DNA of 6,448 nucleotides from DASQQQ01 sp036390995 (lineage in GTDB: Bacteria; Actinomycetota; UBA4738; HRBIN12). This document shows, one piece after another, positions 1-5,638 of this stretch. The stretch spans positions 1-6,448 of the forward strand of contig DASWAT010000048.1 in assembly GCA_036390995.1 (NCBI GenBank). Reading direction: 5' to 3'. Every line of letters begins with the position of its first letter. The first letter of the stretch is position 1. Both the position numbers and the translations under genes were made by a program. Under the pieces are notes generated by a model, which had not been told where the DNA came from, did no database searches, and worked only from the letters and a program-made list of their open reading frames with translations.

Positions 1-119
1 ACGCGCGAGTCGGCGGTGTTGACCGACTGACCGCCCGGCCCCGAGGACCGGCTGAACCGCCACCGCAGCTCGCGGGCGGGCACCACCACGGAGCGGCTCA
101 CTCGCAGGGGCTCGACCAT
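1..119 (-). CDS. arfB: ArfB/ICT1-like peptidyl-tRNA hydrolase (RF-1 domain), N-terminal part, cut by window edge
   Basis: Reading the minus strand from the ATG at 119-117 gives 39 complete codons, open to the left edge. The product starts MVEPLRVSRSVVVPARELRW and continues with RFSRSSGPGGQSVN at residues 21-34. The GGQ (residues 29-31) in an S-G-P-G-G-Q-x-V-N context is the catalytic signature of class I release factors and of the short stop-codon-independent hydrolases ArfB/YaeJ/ICT1. In full release factors GGQ lies far from the N-terminus; here it is near residue 30, as in ArfB. Family role: hydrolysing peptidyl-tRNA on stalled ribosomes in the cytoplasm. The ArfB C-terminal basic tail, which would complete the diagnosis, lies outside the window. 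No Shine-Dalgarno sequence precedes the ATG, but a -10-like box sits 7 bases upstream, so a leaderless start is plausible. The gene diverges from the methyltransferase at 242. Confidence 0.85.
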   Translation of the reverse strand, partial: MVEPLRVSRSVVVPARELRWRFSRSSGPGGQSVNTADSR

Positions 120-126
120 CGAGGCG

Positions 127-132
127 AGTATG
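127..132 (-). promoter_or_regulatory. Candidate -10 box for a leaderless ArfB-like transcript
   Basis: On the minus strand these bases read CATACT, five of six matching TATACT/TATAAT. Seven bases separate the box from the ATG at 119, so transcription would begin at or next to the start codon. This fits the absence of a Shine-Dalgarno sequence. I see no good -35 hexamer at 16-18 bases. The assignment rests on one short motif and spacing. Confidence 0.3.
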
Positions 133-170
133 CATCGGCCATGGAGCAGCCGCGGCCGGCGCAAGCCGGG

Positions 171-176
171 TAGGGT
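171..176 (+). promoter_or_regulatory. Candidate -10 box for the methyltransferase gene
   Basis: TAGGGT fits the TANNNT/TAGGNT -10 pattern common in high-GC actinomycetotes. It lies 65 bases before the methyltransferase ATG, in the divergent gap. No convincing TTGACA-like -35 element is seen upstream. The transcript would start near 182-184 and carry a leader of about 60 bases ending in a strong Shine-Dalgarno sequence. Confidence 0.25.
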
Positions 177-241
177 GACCTGGATCCCATGCTCGCGGCA
201 GAAGCGAGAGAGCCGGGCCTCGGATACGCGGAGGAGCAGCG

Positions 242-955
242 ATGGGTCGACCTCGTAGGTACGTGATCCTGCTCGGAGCGACCGCCGCCGCCGCCGCCGT
301 CGTCGGGCGACACGTCAGCGGTGCCGTCACGGGGCGAAGGGTGCCGGGCGGGATCCTCATCGGGGATCCCGTGCTCTACGACGCGCTGAGCCACCGGCTC
401 CTGCTCGGCTCGCTCTTCGAGCGCATCGCCGCCGACGTCGCGGCGGTCGCCCCGGGCGGCGCACGGGTGCTCGAGGTGGGGTGTGGCCCCGGCCGCCTGT
501 CGATCCGGCTGGCCCGCCGGTACGGCCTCGACGTGACCGGTCTGGACCTCGATCCGTCCATGATCCGGCGCGCCCGAGCCAACGCCGACCGTCCGGGGGA
601 CGGCGCCGGGCGCCGGCCGTCGTTCCTGGTCGGCGACGTGGCCGCGCTGGCGTTCCCCGACGGATCGTTCGACCTGGTCGTCAGCACGCTCTCGATGCAT
701 CACTGGGCCGACCCGACGGCGGGCCTGGCCGAGATCGGCCGCGTGCTCCGCCCGGCCGGCCGGGCGCTCGTCTGGGACCTCCGGCCCGGGCTCGTGCCGT
801 TCCACGCGCATGTGCCCGATCCGGTCGAACACACGCATGGCTCGCCGTTTCGGGTGGTGAGCGCGACGCCTTGGCGTTGGCCCTGGAGGTTCACCCTCAC
901 CCAGCGGATCGAGCTGGTCCCCGCCCACGGCTCGCCCGCGCACCGGGGGACGTAG
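242..955 (+). CDS. Class I SAM-dependent methyltransferase (Methyltransf_11 type)
   Basis: This 237-residue protein has the Rossmann methyltransferase motifs in order. Motif I is VLEVGCGPG (residues 76-84), which binds SAM. An acidic residue follows strand 2 in GLDLDPSM (100-107, D102), contacting the ribose. GDVAALAFPDGSFDLVV (131-147) holds the adenine-contacting aspartate, and STLSMHHW (148-155) is the motif IV region. RVLRPAGRALVWD (167-179) matches the strand-5 turn. The substrate cannot be told from sequence; family members modify small molecules, quinones or lipids. Residues 7-30 are hydrophobic and alanine-rich after a basic start (MGRPRR), so the N-terminus could be a membrane anchor. 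The start is well fixed: GGAGGAG at 230-236 lies 5 bases before the ATG. The gene diverges from the ArfB-like gene and precedes the exporter operon by 52 bp; read-through into it is possible but not shown. Confidence 0.88.
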   Translation: MGRPRRYVILLGATAAAAAVVGRHVSGAVTGRRVPGGILIGDPVLYDALSHRLLLGSLFERIAADVAAVAPGGARVLEVGCGPGRLSIRLARRYGLDVTGLDLDPSMIRRARANADRPGDGAGRRPSFLVGDVAALAFPDGSFDLVVSTLSMHHWADPTAGLAEIGRVLRPAGRALVWDLRPGLVPFHAHVPDPVEHTHGSPFRVVSATPWRWPWRFTLTQRIELVPAHGSPAHRGT

Positions 956-962
956 AGCCACG

Positions 963-999
963 TCCGACGTAACGCGCCGGCGCCTCTACCATGGTCGGA
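963..999 (+). promoter_or_regulatory. Inverted repeat over the ribosome binding site of the ABC operon
   Basis: TCCGAC (963-968) is the exact inverse complement of GTCGGA (994-999), with 25 bases between. The interval contains a 10-base palindrome, GCGCCGGCGC (974-983), and a TANNNT-like box, TACCAT (987-992). The right arm overlaps GGAG at 997-1000, the likely Shine-Dalgarno sequence for the GTG at 1008. It could be a dyad operator around the promoter, or, in a transcript reading through from the methyltransferase gene, a hairpin hiding the ribosome binding site. Six-base repeats are common by chance in GC-rich DNA, so this is weak. Confidence 0.25.
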
Positions 1000-1007
1000 G
1001 CACCCGC

Positions 1008-2009
1008 GTGTCGGCTCGAGACGGGGGTTCGGAGTTGGAAGCACCCCAACCCGGTGGCCCTTCGAACGGCGAGGCCGTGATCGTGGCCGAGGGCCTCACG
1101 AAGGTCTACTCGACCGGCGTGAAGGCCGTCGACGCGCTCGACCTCCGGGTGTGGGAGGGCGAGATCTTCGGCCTCCTCGGGCCGAACGGCGCGGGCAAGA
1201 CGACGACCGTCGGGATGCTCACGACCCGGGTCGTTCCCACGGCCGGCCGGGCGTTCCTCGCGGGCGTCGACGTGGTCGCCTACCCCTCGCGCGCCAAGAG
1301 GATGTTCGGCGTCGTCTCGCAGACGAACACGCTCGACCGCAGCCTGAGCGTGCGCGAGAACCTCTACTACCACGGCCGGTACTTCGGGCTCGGGGCGCGG
1401 CAGTCGCGGAGGATGGCGGACCGGCTCCTGGAGGTCTTCTGGCTGGCCGACCGGGCGGATGCCGACGTGGCCACGCTCTCGGGAGGCATGGCGCAGCGGC
1501 TGATGGTGGCTCGGAGCATCGTCCACCGTCCCCAGATCCTGTTCCTGGACGAGCCGACGTCGGGCCTGGACCCGCAGTCCCGGATCGCGATGTGGGAGAT
1601 CCTCCACGAGATCCACGCCGACGGGCAGACGGTCCTGCTCACGACCCACTACATGGAGGAGGCCGACCGGCTGTGCGAGCGCCTGGCGGTCATGGACCAC
1701 GGCCGGATCCTGGCGCTCGACACCCCCGACGCGCTGAAGCGAACGGTCGGCGGAGACACGGTCGTCCGGATGGTCGCCGATGGCGACCGCGAGCGCCTGG
1801 CCCAGGCCATGCGCACGCTCCCCGGCGTGACCGACGCTCGCGCGCTCGACGGCGCCGTGCATCTGACCGCGCGCGGGAGCGAGGGGCTGCTGCCCCGGGC
1901 CCTCGCCCACGCGGAGGCCGCGGGCTTCGCCGTCCGCGACCTCTCGATCGACGTGCCGACGCTCGAGACGGTGTTCATCAACCTCACCGGGAAGGACCTG
2001 CGCGAATGA
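1008..2009 (+). CDS. DrrA-family ABC transporter ATP-binding protein
   Basis: This is the ATPase of an ABC-2 exporter (333 residues). All nucleotide-binding motifs are present: Walker A GPNGAGKT (58-65), Q-loop Q105, signature LSGGM (157-161), Walker B ILFLDEP (177-183), D-loop SGLD (185-188) and switch histidine H214. The roughly 90-residue C-terminal extension ends with LETVFINLTGKDLRE (319-333), the tail typical of the DrrA/NodI-like daunorubicin-resistance group. ATP hydrolysis at the inner membrane face would drive export through the permease encoded next. The cargo is unknown; relatives export drugs, lipids, polysaccharides or self-made antibiotics. The start is a GTG with GGAG at 997-1000 (7-base spacing). 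A downstream GTG at 1077 would still keep the whole ATPase domain. The stop overlaps the permease start by 4 bases, implying translational coupling. Confidence 0.93.
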   Translation: MSARDGGSELEAPQPGGPSNGEAVIVAEGLTKVYSTGVKAVDALDLRVWEGEIFGLLGPNGAGKTTTVGMLTTRVVPTAGRAFLAGVDVVAYPSRAKRMFGVVSQTNTLDRSLSVRENLYYHGRYFGLGARQSRRMADRLLEVFWLADRADADVATLSGGMAQRLMVARSIVHRPQILFLDEPTSGLDPQSRIAMWEILHEIHADGQTVLLTTHYMEEADRLCERLAVMDHGRILALDTPDALKRTVGGDTVVRMVADGDRERLAQAMRTLPGVTDARALDGAVHLTARGSEGLLPRALAHAEAAGFAVRDLSIDVPTLETVFINLTGKDLRE

Positions 2010-2860
2010 CGATCGCCGAACACGATAGGCCCGAGCTCGGGATGGCCCTGCCCGAGGTCGAGGCGCACCGGAGCACGCCGTGGATCGCGTTCGGCTCGCT
2101 GCTGCTGCGCGACCTCACCGTGCTCCGCAAGAACGCGCTCGAGTTCGTCGTCCGCACGATCATGCAGCCATTCCTGTTCGTGTTCGTGTTCACGTACGTC
2201 TTCCCGAAGATCGGGCAGGGCGTCGGCGGGCGGGGTGGCGAGCAGACCTTCTCGAGCCTGCTCGTGCCCGGCGTCGTCGCGATCGCCTGCATCTTCCAGG
2301 GCATCCAGGCGGTCGCGCTGCCGCTGGTCCAGGACTTCGGATACAGCCGCGAGATCGAGGACCGGGTGATGGCACCGCTACCCGTGTCGGCGGTCGCGGT
2401 CGAGAAGATCCTCGCCGGCGCCATCCAGGGGCTGGTCGCCGCGGCGATCGTGTTCCCCCTGGCCGCCGTGGTGCCGGCGACCCCGGTGCACCTGAACGTC
2501 CGACCGCTCGAGCTCGCCACGGTGCTTCCCCTCGCCGCGCTCCTGGGCGCGTCGCTCGGACTCACCATCGGCACGCGGGTGAACCCACGCCAGGTTCCGT
2601 TGTTGTTCGGAGTGGGGGTCATCCCGATCACGTTCCTCGGCGCCACCTACTACCCGTGGGCGAGCCTCACCCCGATCCCCTGGCTGAAATGGCTCGTGCT
2701 GGTCAACCCGCTCGTCTACATGAGCGAGGGCTTCCGGATCTCGCTCACGCCCCAGTTCCCGCACATGCCCACGTGGGCCGTCTACCTCGCCCTGATCGGG
2801 TTCACCGCGGCCCTCGGCGCGTGGGGGATCCAGGGTTTCCGCAAGCGCGTGCTCTCCTGA
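2006..2860 (+). CDS. ABC-2 type transporter permease (DrrB/NodJ-like)
   Basis: This 284-residue membrane protein is the partner of the upstream ATPase. After a roughly 45-residue cytoplasmic N-terminus with LLLRDLTVLRKN (32-43), six hydrophobic segments can be picked out, roughly at residues 50-67, 86-106, 133-156, 168-188, 197-216 and 256-276. REIEDRVMAPLP (115-126) matches the cytoplasmic loop of ABC-2 permeases that contacts the ATPase, and VNPLVYMSEGFR (233-244) matches the family's N-P-L-x-Y segment before the last helix. Length is normal for DrrB-type permeases. The ATG overlaps the ATPase stop in an ATGA, and AAGGA at 1992-1996 gives a Shine-Dalgarno sequence 9 bases upstream. Two such subunits with two ATPases would form the exporter. 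The substrate cannot be inferred. Confidence 0.92.
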   Translation: MTIAEHDRPELGMALPEVEAHRSTPWIAFGSLLLRDLTVLRKNALEFVVRTIMQPFLFVFVFTYVFPKIGQGVGGRGGEQTFSSLLVPGVVAIACIFQGIQAVALPLVQDFGYSREIEDRVMAPLPVSAVAVEKILAGAIQGLVAAAIVFPLAAVVPATPVHLNVRPLELATVLPLAALLGASLGLTIGTRVNPRQVPLLFGVGVIPITFLGATYYPWASLTPIPWLKWLVLVNPLVYMSEGFRISLTPQFPHMPTWAVYLALIGFTAALGAWGIQGFRKRVLS

Positions 2861-2868
2861 CCGGCGAA

Positions 2869-2886
2869 CGACACGGAGGTGTGTCG
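2869..2886 (+). terminator. Small hairpin after the ABC exporter operon
   Basis: CGACAC (2869-2874) and GTGTCG (2881-2886) form a perfect 6-bp stem with the 6-base loop GGAGGT, starting 8 bases after the permease stop. No T-run follows; the next bases are GC-rich. Position supports a 3' end signal, as many high-GC actinomycetote terminators lack a U-tract, but the stem is short. The rest of the gap up to 2965 is GC-rich with no recognised gene. Confidence 0.35.
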
Positions 2887-2965
2887 CGGTCCTGGTCCGG
2901 TCGTCGTCGGGTCGGCCGGGTTCGGGGGATGCCGCGCGGGAGGCGGGGGCGCTCGCCGAGGATGT

Positions 2966-2971
2966 TAGTGT
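2966..2971 (+). promoter_or_regulatory. Candidate -10 box for the alpha/beta hydrolase gene
   Basis: TAGTGT fits TANNNT and ends 8 bases before the ATG at 2980, so a transcript beginning at the ATG itself (leaderless) would be expected. No -35 hexamer is evident. The competing reading is that GAGGA at 2958-2962 is a Shine-Dalgarno sequence for a GTG start at 2968, only 5 bases away, which would put this box inside the coding region. Confidence 0.3.
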
Positions 2972-2979
2972 CGGCCCTC

Positions 2980-3780
2980 ATGCAGACCGCCGGTCCTTCA
3001 GGTGTCGCCCAGGTCAACGGGATCGAGCTCGGCTACCAGGTCTTCGGGGAAGGGAAGCCGCTCGTCCTGCTGCATGGGGGCTTCGGGTCGGTCGAGATGT
3101 TCGGCCCCAACATCGATCTCCTCGCCGCAGGGCGGATGGTCATCGGGGTCGACCTCCAGTCGCATGGGCGCTCGCCGGCCGCCGATCGCCCGATGCGCTT
3201 CGAGACGATGGGCGACGACATCGCGGCGATGATCCGAAGCCTCGGGTTCGAGCGCGCGGCGATCATGGGCTTCTCGCTGGGCGGGGCCGTCGGGTTGCGA
3301 ACGGCGATCCAGCACCCCGATGTCGTCGACCGTCTGGTCCTCGTATCGACCGTGTTCGAACGGCAGGGGTGGTATCCGGAGATGACCGCCGGCATGGACG
3401 CCATGGGCCCGGAGACGGCCGGCCACCTGACGCAGAGTCCGATGTACGAGGCGTTCCAGCGGATCGCTCCGCGAGTGGAGGACTGGCCGGTCCTCGTGCG
3501 ACAGGTCACCGAGCTCATGAAGGTGGACTACGACTGGTCGGAGCAGATCCCCGGCCTGTCGATGCCGGTCATGCTCGTGATCGGTGACGCGGACGGGTTA
3601 CCGCCGTCCCATGCGGTCGAGTTCTTCGGCCTGCTCGGCGGCGGCCGGCGCGACGCCAGCTGGGACCGCTCCGGGATGACCCACCATCGCCTCGCGATCC
3701 TGCCCGGGGTGACTCACTACGACATCAACGTCGTACCGGCGCTCTCGGCCGCGGTCATCCCGTTCCTCGACGGCGCGTAG
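2980..3780 (+). CDS. Alpha/beta hydrolase
   Basis: This 266-residue protein has the alpha/beta hydrolase fold. LVLLHGGFGS (28-37) is the oxyanion-hole HGG region, VIGVDLQSHGRS (54-65) follows strand 4, and GFSLGG (97-102) is the nucleophile elbow with S99. The acid is probably D205 in VIGDADGLPP (200-209), and the base H246 in LPGVTHYDI (241-249). The intact triad argues for an active hydrolase. No signal peptide is seen, so it is likely cytoplasmic. The substrate is unknown; the sequence resembles the broad enol-lactonase/esterase group more than lipases. The start is uncertain: ATG 2980 suits a leaderless promoter, while the in-frame GTG 2968 (4 residues longer) has GAGGA 5 bases upstream; ATG 2962 is also in frame. 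The phosphotransferase gene follows after 28 bp on the same strand with no terminator between, suggesting cotranscription. Confidence 0.9.
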   Translation: MQTAGPSGVAQVNGIELGYQVFGEGKPLVLLHGGFGSVEMFGPNIDLLAAGRMVIGVDLQSHGRSPAADRPMRFETMGDDIAAMIRSLGFERAAIMGFSLGGAVGLRTAIQHPDVVDRLVLVSTVFERQGWYPEMTAGMDAMGPETAGHLTQSPMYEAFQRIAPRVEDWPVLVRQVTELMKVDYDWSEQIPGLSMPVMLVIGDADGLPPSHAVEFFGLLGGGRRDASWDRSGMTHHRLAILPGVTHYDINVVPALSAAVIPFLDGA

Positions 3781-3808
3781 GGTCTCGTGGGGCACGGGGT
3801 GATGGACG

Positions 3809-4759
3809 GTGGCACACAGGTTCGAACGGCTCGCGCGCCGAGCGCTCGATGCCTACGCGTTGGACGCAGCGCGGCTCTCGCTGATCTCGGCCGACTGGAA
3901 CTGCACCTTCAGGCTCGATACGACCGACGGCCACGCCTACGCGCTCCGGGTCTATCTACCGCTGCGTCGTCGAGACGACGAGATCCGTTCGGAGCTGGCA
4001 TGGCTCGAGTCCCTCGCCGGCGTCCCTCGCCTGCAGGTCCCCCAGCCGCTGCGTTCGCGCGATGGATCCCTGTTCGTGGAGGCCGAGGACGAGGCGATCG
4101 CAGAGCGACGCCGGGTGGCGGTCTTCACCTGGGTACCGGGCCGCCGGCTCGGCGACGAGCCGGATCCATCCCTGGTTTCAGCCTTCGGGGAGTGCGTGGC
4201 GCGGCTGCATGAGCACGGCCGGTCGTTCCGGGCGGTCCAGGGGTTGCGGACGTGGGATTCCCCGTTTCCTTACGGCGGGGGATCGCTCTTCGACGAGGCG
4301 AACGCGGTCCTCGTGCGGCCGAGCGAGCGGGTGGTGTTCGAGCGAGCCGCGAGCGCGGCCGCCGGGGGGATCGAGCGGTTGCGCGCCACGGGCGAACGGC
4401 CCCGCATCGTCCATGGCGACCTCCACCAGGACAACGTCTTCGTGGACGGCGACGAACTCTGGTTCCTGGACTTCGACGACTGCCTGCTCGCGTGGCCCGT
4501 CCAGGATCTCGGCGTGACGATGTGGGAGGTCGGGGAGGACGAAGCGACGTGGCCGTACCGCGACGCGCTCCGCGCTGGGTACGAGCGTATCGCCCCGTGG
4601 CCGGAGCGCTGGCCCGGGCAGATCGACGTGTTCGCGGCGAACCGAGGGCTCCTGAAGGTCGACGACACCCTCCGTGAGCGCGACGGACGAACGGATGCCG
4701 ACGTGATCGCGTCGGTCCGGCGCCATGCCGAGGCCATCGGCTGGTTCCTGGAGCGCTGA
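3809..4759 (+). CDS. APH-fold phosphotransferase (aminoglycoside phosphotransferase/SrkA-like kinase)
   Basis: This 316-residue protein has the eukaryotic-like kinase fold of the APH family. The catalytic loop is VHGDLHQDNV (201-210), with D204 as base and N209 as metal ligand. The DFG-equivalent is FLDFDD (219-224). The N-lobe has a nucleotide-binding hairpin at SADWNCTFRL (27-36) and ALRVYLP (45-51); the usual lysine position is arginine R47, which I recall as common in this subgroup. FTWVPGRRLGD (106-116) is the hinge region. The subgroup is often labelled homoserine kinase type II or stress kinase SrkA-like, but the phosphate acceptor cannot be assigned, and antibiotic resistance should not be assumed. 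The start is a GTG; an in-frame TGA at 3800-3802 excludes anything longer. The ribosome binding site is poor (only a GGGG run at 3796-3799), in keeping with a downstream operon gene. Confidence 0.87.
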   Translation: MAHRFERLARRALDAYALDAARLSLISADWNCTFRLDTTDGHAYALRVYLPLRRRDDEIRSELAWLESLAGVPRLQVPQPLRSRDGSLFVEAEDEAIAERRRVAVFTWVPGRRLGDEPDPSLVSAFGECVARLHEHGRSFRAVQGLRTWDSPFPYGGGSLFDEANAVLVRPSERVVFERAASAAAGGIERLRATGERPRIVHGDLHQDNVFVDGDELWFLDFDDCLLAWPVQDLGVTMWEVGEDEATWPYRDALRAGYERIAPWPERWPGQIDVFAANRGLLKVDDTLRERDGRTDADVIASVRRHAEAIGWFLER

Positions 4760-4835
4760 TCGCCCAGAAAGCACGCCCCGCTCACCGATAGGTGGTGAAC
4801 CGAACCGGGGTCGTCGAGACCGCCCCTCCCAATCG

Positions 4836-5237
4836 AAAGAGGCGTTCGTTGTCGGCATCGAAGCGGCGTTCGACCTTGGGCAACTCGACACCGTGAAGGA
4901 GCTCCTCGGAACCATCGAGACGATTCCTAGGGGCAAGGTACCCCAGTTCCTCCAAGCACAGGACATGCGGTTCCGAGCACGGCTGGCCGACGCCCGAGAC
5001 GAGACCCCGGACATCGATAGCTTGTTCAAGGGTGCGATCGGGTTGTTCCGCGAGATCGCCTTCCCCTTCTACATGGCGGTGACGCTGCTCGAACACGGTG
5101 AGTGGCTCATCCGGCGGGGGCGGGCAGACGACTCGGAACCAGTGCTCGCCGAGGTGCGAGCGGTGTTCGACGGTTTGCGGGCAAGTCCCTGGATCGAGCG
5201 TGCCGACCGGGTCCGCGCGGGGAGCCTGCACTCGTGA
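4836..5237 (+). pseudogene. C-terminal remnant of an adenylate/guanylate cyclase-TPR type protein
   Basis: The frame ending at the TGA 5235-5237 encodes about 133 residues matching, from memory of the family, the last helical repeats of large (about 1,000-residue) cyclase-ATPase-TPR regulators. Telling segments are QFLQAQDMRFRARLADAR, AVTLLEHGEWLIRRGRADD and the end FDGLRASPWIERAD. The cyclase and ATPase domains that should precede it are absent: upstream lies an unrelated stretch and then the intact phosphotransferase gene. The frame stays open back to an ATG at 4725 inside the phosphotransferase gene, but that extension is not family-like and has no ribosome binding site. The next in-frame start, GTG 4893, falls mid-helix. 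I read this as a 5'-truncated relic; a short expressed helical protein is possible. Between 4760 and 4835 I see only a weak TCACC/GGTGA hairpin (4782-4798). Confidence 0.65.
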
Positions 5238-5297
5238 TCGGCGCCGATGCCCCGGAGCGTCCGCATCAGGTCGGGAACCCGATCCAAGGGCGCCTGC

Positions 5298-5549
5298 TCA
5301 GGCCGGGCGCCCGCTCTCGACGGCTCGTTCCAGAGCGCCGTCGAGCTCCTCGAGGCGTTCGACCAGCTCGCCATGGCCACCCAGCGCTTCCGCCATCCGG
5401 TCGTACCGGACGACCGCCAGCTGGTTCCCGATCTGGCGGTCGGAGCCGAGGAACTCGATCTGCACTTCCCTGGTCATCCCCCAACCACCATCGATGTGCA
5501 CGGCCGTCCCGAACGGGACCCCCCGGCGCGGCGTGTGGTTGAAATGCGC
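5298..5549 (-). pseudogene. Remnant of a TPP-dependent enzyme (acetolactate synthase-like), C-terminal domain
   Basis: Read on the minus strand from 5549 to the TGA at 5300-5298, this frame gives about 83 residues resembling the end of the C-terminal thiamine-pyrophosphate domain of the acetolactate synthase/oxalyl-CoA decarboxylase superfamily. RGVPFGTAVHIDGGWGM aligns without gaps to the family pattern around the second half of the GDG-(about 25)-NN cofactor motif, and VVRYDRMAEALGGHGELVE and LERAVESGRPA match the final helices. Decay is evident: the GDG half upstream is missing, the metal-binding Asn position reads Ile, an in-frame stop lies upstream (5588-5586), no ATG begins it (only a GTG at 5501), and it stops right after SGRPA, where a valine-rich last strand should follow. 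It faces the cyclase remnant, 60 bp away. Whole-enzyme members are about 550 residues, so most of the gene is gone. Confidence 0.65.
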
Positions 5550-5607
5550 CCGGGACGGGGGCCGTGGACCCGAGCAGGGCCGTTCCTACCGCCCGGCGGG
5601 GCCCCAC

Positions 5608-5635
5608 CGGTCCCGGCGCGACTTCAGCGGGACCG
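5608..5635 (-). terminator. Hairpin after the cytidylate kinase-like gene
   Basis: CGGTCCCG (5608-5615) and CGGGACCG (5628-5635) are perfect 8-base inverse complements around a 12-base loop. The stem begins 3 bases after the kinase stop codon in the minus-strand direction. A GGGGCCCC palindrome (5598-5605) lies just beyond. No T-run follows, so a U-tract-less terminator or a 3'-end stabilising stem fits better than a classic intrinsic terminator. Confidence 0.5.
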
Positions 5636-5638
5636 ATC

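Noticed and set aside
189..266. Small 25-codon open frame just before and overlapping the methyltransferase start, a possible leader peptide
   Set aside because: No ribosome binding site, no attenuator-like codon run, and such short frames arise often by chance.
98..961. Long minus-strand open frame (287 codons) opposite the methyltransferase
   Set aside because: The translation is low-complexity Arg/Pro/Gly/Ala text typical of antisense frames in GC-rich genes, and the plus strand has an intact methyltransferase with a strong ribosome binding site.
897..1910. Minus-strand open frame of 337 codons opposite the ABC ATPase
   Set aside because: No recognisable domain, shadow-like composition, and the plus strand carries every ABC ATPase motif.
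1151..2005. Open frame joining an alternative reading of the ATPase gene to the permease, as if a fusion protein
   Set aside because: The portion before 2006 is an Arg-rich shadow of the ATPase frame. The permease has its own ATG with AAGGA upstream.
2080..2979. Upstream extension of the alpha/beta hydrolase frame through the permease gene
   Set aside because: The extension is an Arg/Pro-rich alternative frame of the permease; the hydrolase fold begins with QVNGIELGYQ shortly after 2980.
3809..4759. Calling the phosphotransferase an aminoglycoside resistance gene
   Set aside because: Only the shared APH fold motifs are visible; they do not identify an aminoglycoside substrate, and there is no resistance context.
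5069..5380. Minus-strand open frame of 103 codons spanning the two remnants
   Set aside because: It is the antisense of the cyclase remnant plus an out-of-frame piece of the TPP-enzyme remnant, with no family-like sequence.
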